Source: JAXJYR01 sp964593515 | GTDB lineage: Bacteria > Bacillota_I > Bacilli_A > Erysipelotrichales > Erysipelotrichaceae | DNA length: 18,214 nucleotides | NCBI GenBank assembly: GCA_964593515.1 | Contig: CAZQJH010000016.1 | Coordinates: 1-18,214 of the forward strand | Direction: 5' to 3' | Shown here: positions 13,701 to 18,214 of the stretch, piece by piece | Layout: each line of letters starts with the position of its first letter | Numbering within the stretch: position 1 is the stretch's first letter | Translations under genes and position numbers: made by a program | The notes under the pieces: model-generated | Seen by the model: only the letters and a program-made list of their open reading frames with translations | What the model was told of the DNA's origin: nothing | The model's database searches: none

Positions 13701-15573
13701 AAGTATTAGTGTTGTAGACTTCTCTTCTGAATGTGATGAAGAATTAGAAGAAGATGGTATTGGTAGCGCTGTTTCAACCTTAGATAAAAATTACAATACT
13801 TATTGGCATTCAAATTATATTGAAGCAAATGGTATGCCTCAATATATTACTTATGATTTAGGTGCTATTTATGACTTAGAAAAAATTAACTTTGTTCCAC
13901 GTCAAAATGGAACAAATGGAGATATTTTCCAAGCTAAATTATATGTTGGAGAAAATGAAGAAGAATTAACGTTAGTAGGAACTTATGATTTTGATAATGA
14001 TGGTAATTATTTAGTTAATCGTTCATTACAAACAATTAACTTTAAAGCTTGTGGTCGTTATGTGAAATTTGAAGTTGTGAAAGCGGGAGGAAATCAATTA
14101 GATGAATACTGTTCAATGAGTGAAATTGAATTCTTTGGACAAATCCATCAAGAAGAAACTCCTAAAGTTGATAAAAGTGCTTTACAACAAGCAATTAGTG
14201 AAGCTGATGCATTAGATAGTAATGATTATACAAATGAAAGTTATGCTGAATTTGTGGAAGCATTAAATAGTGCTAAAGCAACTTTAGCTAATGAAAATGC
14301 TACTCAAGAAGAAGTTAATGCTCAAGTTAATGCTTTAGCTAAAGCTAAAGAAAATTTAGTATTAAAACCAGTTGAAGTTAATAAAGAAGCTTTAAGAAAA
14401 GCAATTGAAGATGCGAAGAATGTTGATACAACAAATAAAACACCTGAATCACTTGCCGCATTAACAAGTATTATTAGTGTTGCTGAAGTATTATTAGCTG
14501 ATGAAAATGCAACTCAAGCACAAGTAGATGAAGCCGTTAAAGTTATTAGACAAGCAATTGATGATTTAGAAACAATCAAGGTTGATAAAGCTAATCTACA
14601 AAAAGCAATTGAAGAAGCACAAAAGGGGGATATTACCAATAAAACACAAGATAGTATTGATGCTTTAAATGAAGCTATTAGTAAAGCTGAAAGTGTATTA
14701 GCTAATGAAAATGCTACGCAAAATGAAGTGGATGCTGCTACTAAAGCTTTAACTGATGCTATTAATGCTTTAGTTGAAAAACCAGTAGTAAATAAAGCTG
14801 ATTTAGAAAAAGCTATTGAAGAAGCTGAAAAAGTTGATACTACAAACAAAACAGCAGAAAGTGTTGCTGCTTTAACTAGTGCTATTACAAGTGCTAAAGA
14901 AGTATTAGCTGATGAAAAAGCTACACAAGATGCTGTAGATGCAGCGGTAAAAGCCTTAAATGATGCTGTAGCTAACTTAAAAGATATCGAAGTTAAACCA
15001 GAATACAAAGGTTATGATGATGTTGATAGTGAAGCTTGGTATGCTGGAATGGTACAAGAAGCTACTATTAAAGGTTTAATGGGTAAAGATGGAAGCACAG
15101 GAAACAACTTTAATCCAGATGGAAAAATTACGCGTGGAATGGTAGCAACTGTCTTATATCGTATGGCTGGAGAACCAAAAGTAACATATGCTGATAAATT
15201 TAGCGATGTTAAAGATGGTTTATGGTATAGTAATGGTATTGTTTGGGCAAGTGAAGCTAAAGTAGTTAGTGGATATGCTAATGGTAAATTTGGACCAGAT
15301 GATGCAATTAAACGTGAAGATTTCGCCATCATGTTAAGAAACTATGCTAATACATGTGGATTAAATACTAAATCTAGTCAATCATTAGAAACATTCAAAG
15401 ATTACAAAGCGGTAAGTGCATATGCAAAAGATGCAATTGCATGGTGTGTAGAAAATGGCTTAATGAGTGGATCTAAAAAAGGTGAAGAAAAATATTTAAA
15501 TCCAAGTGCAAATACAACTAGAGCAGAAGCTGCGAAGATGTTTGTACAATTATCAAACTTAATCAAGAAATAA
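10780..15573 (+). CDS. Secreted CotH-kinase / discoidin / FIVAR / SLH surface protein
   Basis: A 1597-aa exported protein. Domains in order: signal peptide (1 to about 27, ending LQAAS); an Ig-like region (about 30-105); a CotH-type kinase domain (about 110-550) with GRGNSTW (157-163), YKIKL, a MGKNKHWVLLANY segment and D434-M-D436 in GPIWDMDW, resembling the metal-binding acidic pair of CotH kinases; a small beta-domain (about 555-655); FIVAR module 1 (about 659); discoidin-like domain 1 (about 730-890); FIVAR 2 (896); discoidin 2 (966-1127); FIVAR 3-6 (1130, 1200, 1268, 1337); and three SLH repeats (about 1408-1597) that bind cell-wall polymer. The discoidins share WHS and MPQYITYDLG, suggesting glycan binding. 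It has its own promoter and terminator. A role as a wall-bound kinase/adhesin is inferred from domains; the substrate is unknown. Confidence 0.93.
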   Translation: MKKTIKKVLLFVLALCMTTSVITLQAASDTSFSASITQEYASVGDTLSLSIEGANKELTYNWKVNGNNYSNEATITVTSEMENALIEVSVSDGVETISDRMMVSNLPVVFIDTEDNAPIVSKEDYINANMSIQSNERYESILSDPKKSYDGLIEIRGRGNSTWGQPKKPYKIKLDSKTDLFGMGKNKHWVLLANYLDESLLRNQLSYNLSGDLGMPYMASVLVEVVLNGERVGNYQLCEQIRVDSTRVDVFDWESYSEDMADAISSANDFAKADKKALESLMSEDYSWMDSGKVTYNNVEYNISDYAVGDLEMPNKTGGYIFELDEYYDEISKFKTDRNQPIMFKNPEFAITSNDLFNYAKEYVQAVENAFTNTSSYTTTYDGETKHYTDLVDEQSFIDFWLINEIFFNEDFMKKSTYFYQEVDGKLFAGPIWDMDWAADGEGNTSYYNRWQTQYFSASAQANQWYKSLVNDPYFLIKARERYNTTVKPLLEEMIKNGGTIDMEKAYLASSGAYNSQYWYRNSNAFTNNVNKLKTYLTNRKGWLDTQFASKASILNSFSINETVFNATITSNNENVVFDETGVATLKEGQGVSITINNANGTYQLLVNGKVVENVTATNAQATFTLTNEELMVNKGINVVAIKQNGRQANYIFDVDGEVDSSALQALVDQASAISQGEYSDESFNNLQAVIEEANALLAKDVLLKSEANAMISKLQAAIDALKEADVDENKLINTQGSNKVSIKDFTSQCTRENTNETALAEYTLDYNEQTHWHSDYVNDRTMPQYITYDLGDEYILNDITFLPRQNGQNGDIFEAEVYVSLDGENFTKHGDTFQFENNGRFYLERDQFKRMNLGKVNARYVRVSAIKTGGSSIDAYASIAEIRFYGTIYDGSVDVDKTLLQAAINQAKDIDATKYTLASIAVLDEALRQAHSVNDDLNTTQEAINQALDNLNKALAALELIKEDTNLINKTATSISVVDFSSECDEELEEDGIGSAVSTLDKNYNTYWHSNYIEANGMPQYITYDLGAIYDLEKINFVPRQNGTNGDIFQAKLYVGENEEELTLVGTYDFDNDGNYLVNRSLQTINFKACGRYVKFEVVKAGGNQLDEYCSMSEIEFFGQIHQEETPKVDKSALQQAISEADALDSNDYTNESYAEFVEALNSAKATLANENATQEEVNAQVNALAKAKENLVLKPVEVNKEALRKAIEDAKNVDTTNKTPESLAALTSIISVAEVLLADENATQAQVDEAVKVIRQAIDDLETIKVDKANLQKAIEEAQKGDITNKTQDSIDALNEAISKAESVLANENATQNEVDAATKALTDAINALVEKPVVNKADLEKAIEEAEKVDTTNKTAESVAALTSAITSAKEVLADEKATQDAVDAAVKALNDAVANLKDIEVKPEYKGYDDVDSEAWYAGMVQEATIKGLMGKDGSTGNNFNPDGKITRGMVATVLYRMAGEPKVTYADKFSDVKDGLWYSNGIVWASEAKVVSGYANGKFGPDDAIKREDFAIMLRNYANTCGLNTKSSQSLETFKDYKAVSAYAKDAIAWCVENGLMSGSKKGEEKYLNPSANTTRAEAAKMFVQLSNLIKK
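14167..14990 (+). repeat. Four consecutive FIVAR modules
   Basis: Four coding repeats of about 68-70 codons begin at about 14167, 14377, 14581 and 14788. Each opens V(D/N)K-x-x-L-xx-A-I and has NENATQ or a variant (DEKATQ) in the middle. Modules 4-6 share the T-N-K-T step. The similarity is stronger between these four than with the two modules between the discoidin domains, pointing to recent tandem duplication. Confidence 0.85.
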
Positions 15574-15577
15574 AGAT

Positions 15578-15609
15578 AATAAGTGCTGGAAATCCAGCAC
15601 TTATTTTTT
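15578..15609 (+). terminator. Terminator of the surface-protein gene
   Basis: A 12-13-bp stem, AATAAGTGCTGG pairing with CCAGCACTTATT, around a short A/T loop (15578-15605), followed by a T-run. It starts 5 nt after the stop codon. Confidence 0.92.
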
Positions 15610-15686
15610 GCATATAATTAAACATGTTATTGCTTTTTTTTCTCGATGAAATGTGTTAAACTATTCTAACGGTGAGGTGATTAAAC

Positions 15687-16298
15687 ATGAGTAAAATATT
15701 TTTTATTGCCGATATGCACTTTTCGCATCAAGCTAGTATTTACTTTGATTCTAGACCATTTGAAAATATAGACGATATGCGTAAACAATTAATTGAAAGA
15801 TGGAATAAAGTTGTTACGAAACAAGATCGGGTTTATATCTTAGGTGATTTTTGTTGGGATCGTAATGAAGAAGATATCCTTCAATTATTAGAAGAATTAA
15901 ATGGTAGTAAAATGATTATTGTTGGTAATCATGATCAATATACCCGTAAACAAAAAGTTAGACAAGCTTTTAGTCAATTTGTGAAAGATTATGATGAAAT
16001 TGATGTTGATGGGCGTAAAGTTGTTTTATCACACTATCCGATTGCTTCTTGGAAGCATATGCAAGGTTTAAAAGGCGATACTAGCAGTAGTTATATCCAT
16101 TTATATGGACATGTTCATGCTAGTAAAGAATTTGATTTATATGAAAATTATCTAAAACAATTACGTGAAGTCCAAAATATTCCAGCCTTAGCTTATAATG
16201 TTGGGGCAATGATGCCATGGATGGATTATACACCACGTACGTTGGATGAAATAATTACTAATTATAATCAGTATCAAATTACGAAAGGAAGAGGATAA
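15687..16298 (+). CDS. Calcineurin-like metallophosphoesterase
   Basis: A 203-aa cytosolic protein with the full order of two-metal phosphoesterase motifs: DMHFSH (from residue 9, D-x-H), GDFCWDR, GNHDQY, the histidine of LSHYP and GHVHAS. The family hydrolyses phosphomono- or phosphodiesters; the substrate is not predictable. It lacks the extra domains of DNA-repair nucleases and is near the size of small stand-alone phosphoesterases of bacteria and phages. The ATG at 15687 follows AGGTGA. Its stop is 1 nt before the next gene, so it heads a three-gene operon. The promoter is unclear; TTGCTT (15630-15635) is a possible -35 with no convincing -10. Confidence 0.92.
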   Translation: MSKIFFIADMHFSHQASIYFDSRPFENIDDMRKQLIERWNKVVTKQDRVYILGDFCWDRNEEDILQLLEELNGSKMIIVGNHDQYTRKQKVRQAFSQFVKDYDEIDVDGRKVVLSHYPIASWKHMQGLKGDTSSSYIHLYGHVHASKEFDLYENYLKQLREVQNIPALAYNVGAMMPWMDYTPRTLDEIITNYNQYQITKGRG

Positions 16299-16299
16299 C

Positions 16300-17154
16300 G
16301 TGAACGAAATTATTCATATTCTAGAACATGTATGTGAAGAAACATTAATTATGATTCCCTTTTTATATGTTGCTTATTTATTAATGGAACTTATCGAACA
16401 TAAAAGTAGTCAACATATGCAAACGATTTTAGTTAAATCAAAAAAATTAGGACCTGTTTTAGGAGCATTATTAGGTTTAATTCCCCAATGTGGTTTTTCA
16501 ATTATAGCTAGTGGATTTTATATGAATCGTACTATTACTTTAGGTACTTTATTATCAGTCTTTATTGCTACTAGTGATGAAGCTATTCCTATTTTAATTG
16601 CGAATATTGGACAAGGGGGAACTTTGTTACAAGTAATTGTTTTAAAATTCATTGTAGCTATTATTGCTGGATATTTAGTTGATGCTTTAGTTGAACATCA
16701 TTATTTAAAAGAAGAACATTCACATCATGATATTCATGAACATTGTGAAGAAGAAAGTAAAGAACATTCTATTTTTATTGTAGCTTTAATTCATGCTTTA
16801 AAAGTATTTGTCTTTGTTTTTATAGCTAACTTTATTATTTCCTTGATTATTCATGGAGTAGGTGAAGATAGTTTAAAATCATTATTACGTGATGGAAGTA
16901 TTATTCAACCGATTATTGCTTCAATTGTAGGATTAATCCCTAACTGTGCTTCTTCGGTGGTATTATCTTCCTTATATATTGATAGGGTTATTTCTTTTGG
17001 GGCTTTCTTTGCTGGATTAGTAAGTTCTGCTGGTTTAGGCTTATTAGTTTTAGTAAAAATGTATGATAACAAAAAAGATTTAATCCGTATTATTGTTTTA
17101 CTAGTTGTTATTGCTATTGTTTCAGGAATTGCTTTACAACTTTTAGGAGTATAA
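16300..17154 (+). CDS. ArsP_2-type putative metal/arsenic efflux membrane protein
   Basis: A 284-aa integral membrane protein of the family named putative heavy-metal exporter or arsenic efflux protein (PF11449-like). Two similar halves each hold a signature: GLIPQCGFSIIASGFYMNRTITLGTL with TSDEAIPI in the first, and GLIPNCASSVVLSSLYIDRVISFG in the second. Both contain GLIP-x-C, so a Cys pair within the membrane may bind the metal. A cytoplasmic-type loop between them (about residues 129-153) is rich in His and Glu (HSHHDIHEHCEEE), a likely metal-binding segment. It starts at GTG 16300 after GGAAGAGGA, 1 nt after the phosphoesterase stop. Its actual substrate (arsenic, manganese or another metal) cannot be read from sequence. 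Confidence 0.85.
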   Translation: MNEIIHILEHVCEETLIMIPFLYVAYLLMELIEHKSSQHMQTILVKSKKLGPVLGALLGLIPQCGFSIIASGFYMNRTITLGTLLSVFIATSDEAIPILIANIGQGGTLLQVIVLKFIVAIIAGYLVDALVEHHYLKEEHSHHDIHEHCEEESKEHSIFIVALIHALKVFVFVFIANFIISLIIHGVGEDSLKSLLRDGSIIQPIIASIVGLIPNCASSVVLSSLYIDRVISFGAFFAGLVSSAGLGLLVLVKMYDNKKDLIRIIVLLVVIAIVSGIALQLLGV

Positions 17155-17157
17155 TTT

Positions 17158-18214
17158 ATGGATTATAAAACAAAAGTTAATAAATTAATTGAAAATGGTG
17201 AATTAGTCGATGCTTATTATTATCTATTGACAAATGATCAAGATCGTTATGAAGATGCTTTCTATTATGGTAATTTAGGATGGATTTTAAATGGTTTAGA
17301 ACGTTATGAAGAAGCTAAAACTAATTTAATTCATACTTTAGAATTATTTGGTGATGATAATTGGGTTTATGGTCAATTAGGGGTAAGTTATGCCGGTTTA
17401 GGTGAATATGATATGGCTATTGTGAACTTTAAAAAAGCCCTTGATTTACATTTTGATGAACCATGGATACAAGGTCAATTAGGTTATTGTTATTATCAAT
17501 TAGAGCAATATGATGAAGCTATCTTATATTACGAAAATGCTTTAATGGATAGTAATGACTTAGATACGATGTTAATGATTATTAATGTTTATATTGATAA
17601 TCATGATTATGAACAAGCGAAGTATTATATGCAACAAGCAATGTTATTATATCCTCGTGATGAAGTATTTGGTGAAATGTTTTGCTGCTATAATCGAATG
17701 GAAGATTATGAAGGAGGATATCGTTGTTTATTAAGAATTAGTGCTGACTATGATGAACATGTAACATTATATAACATAGGAGTTAGCTTAATGAAATTAA
17801 AACGTTATGATGAAAGTTTGGATTATTTCCTTCAAGTTAGTACTAAATATGGTTATGATTTAGATTTAATTCAAGCAATCCTTGAACTTTATGAAAAATT
17901 AAATCAAGATTGTGAAGTGACTTTTTTAATGGAAGTTTTAAATGATTATAAAGTTAAAGGTATTCAAAATGATGATCAATTAGATGGATTACATTTTGTT
18001 GCGAATAAATTAATTTGTTATGATGATGAAATTGAGATTTTAGAAAAAGTTGAAGGTCTTGATGAAGCTAAAGTTAAATTTAATTTAGCTTATGCTTATT
18101 TAAAATCAAATAACTGTGAAAAAAGTCTTGAAATTATTGAAGAAATACTACCTAATTATTTTGATAATGCACAAATTATAAAATTATATACATATTGCTT
18201 ACAAGGTGCTAGAA
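17158..18214 (+). CDS. Tetratricopeptide-repeat protein (3' end cut by window edge)
   Basis: The frame opens at ATG 17158 and runs without a stop to the right edge (352 codons), so the C-terminus is missing. From residue about 30 it is made of roughly 34-residue TPR units, with clear consensus in AFYYGNLGWILNGLERYEEA, WVYGQLGVSYAGLGEYDMAI and WIQGQLGYCYYQLEQYDEAI, then more diverged units. No signal peptide or membrane helix is seen, so it is probably a cytosolic scaffold or adaptor. Its ribosome site (AGGAGT) lies in the last codons of the efflux gene and it starts 3 nt after that stop, so it is the third gene of the operon. Function beyond protein binding is unknown. Confidence 0.88.
   Translation, partial: MDYKTKVNKLIENGELVDAYYYLLTNDQDRYEDAFYYGNLGWILNGLERYEEAKTNLIHTLELFGDDNWVYGQLGVSYAGLGEYDMAIVNFKKALDLHFDEPWIQGQLGYCYYQLEQYDEAILYYENALMDSNDLDTMLMIINVYIDNHDYEQAKYYMQQAMLLYPRDEVFGEMFCCYNRMEDYEGGYRCLLRISADYDEHVTLYNIGVSLMKLKRYDESLDYFLQVSTKYGYDLDLIQAILELYEKLNQDCEVTFLMEVLNDYKVKGIQNDDQLDGLHFVANKLICYDDEIEILEKVEGLDEAKVKFNLAYAYLKSNNCEKSLEIIEEILPNYFDNAQIIKLYTYCLQGAR

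Noticed and set aside
14514..15332. Long open frames on the minus strand inside the surface-protein gene
   Set aside because: They are antisense shadows of the repetitive Ala/Lys/Glu-rich FIVAR and SLH coding region, with no ribosome sites.
10780..15573. Evidence for sporulation from the CotH domain
   Set aside because: The domain here is in a secreted SLH-anchored protein; CotH kinases are widespread outside spore coats, and no sporulation gene is in the window.
1..18214. CRISPR array, insertion sequence or integrase
   Set aside because: No regularly spaced direct repeats, transposase, recombinase or terminal inverted repeats were seen on either strand.

Overview
The window comes from a very AT-rich Gram-positive anaerobe. 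TTA, ATT and GAA codons dominate, strong AGGAGG-type ribosome sites precede most genes, and U-tract hairpin terminators separate the transcription units. The gene set (six-subunit Rnf complex with ApbE, an acetyl-CoA-type MetA, an SLH-anchored surface protein) fits a fermentative Bacillota. Class Erysipelotrichia is my best guess, but that is inference from style and content, not from a marker gene.

Layout. (1) 1-1365, minus strand: a 97-aa protein of unknown function, then ApbE flavin transferase, a lipoprotein that runs off the left edge; the two are coupled by an ATGA overlap. (2) 1499-6589, plus strand: an rnfCDGEA-(cys-rich small gene)-rnfB operon, closed by a bidirectional terminator. 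The two divergent promoters share a 134-bp region holding a perfect 11-bp inverted repeat. (3) 6627-9459, minus strand: a leaderless M15 peptidase with a peptidoglycan-binding domain, an asparagine-synthetase homologue without its glutaminase cysteine, and a half-size EamA transporter. (4) 9529-9602: tRNA-Gly(TCC). (5) 9733-10671: MetA. (6) 10780-15573: a 1597-aa secreted CotH-kinase/discoidin/FIVAR/SLH protein. (7) 15687-18214: a metallophosphoesterase, an ArsP_2-type metal efflux protein and a TPR protein (cut by the right edge) in a tight operon.

The most notable item is the Rnf complex, which departs from the textbook form in three linked ways. RnfB is only 102 aa and stops after its membrane helix and first Fe-S (Fes) motif, so the ferredoxin-like domains that normally receive electrons from ferredoxin are missing. 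RnfD is 501 aa because an extra transmembrane helix and a second FMN-binding domain with a complete flavinylation motif are fused to its C-terminus, while the threonine used for covalent FMN in proteobacterial RnfD is replaced by alanine. A 65-aa membrane protein with a C-x6-C-x2-C-x4-C motif is inserted between rnfA and rnfB. RnfC keeps its NADH/FMN region and both [4Fe-4S] motifs. ApbE, which attaches FMN to such motifs, is divergently transcribed from the same control region. Together this suggests an Rnf variant that has lost part of the ferredoxin-input module and gained extracytoplasmic flavin capacity; this is a hypothesis from architecture only.
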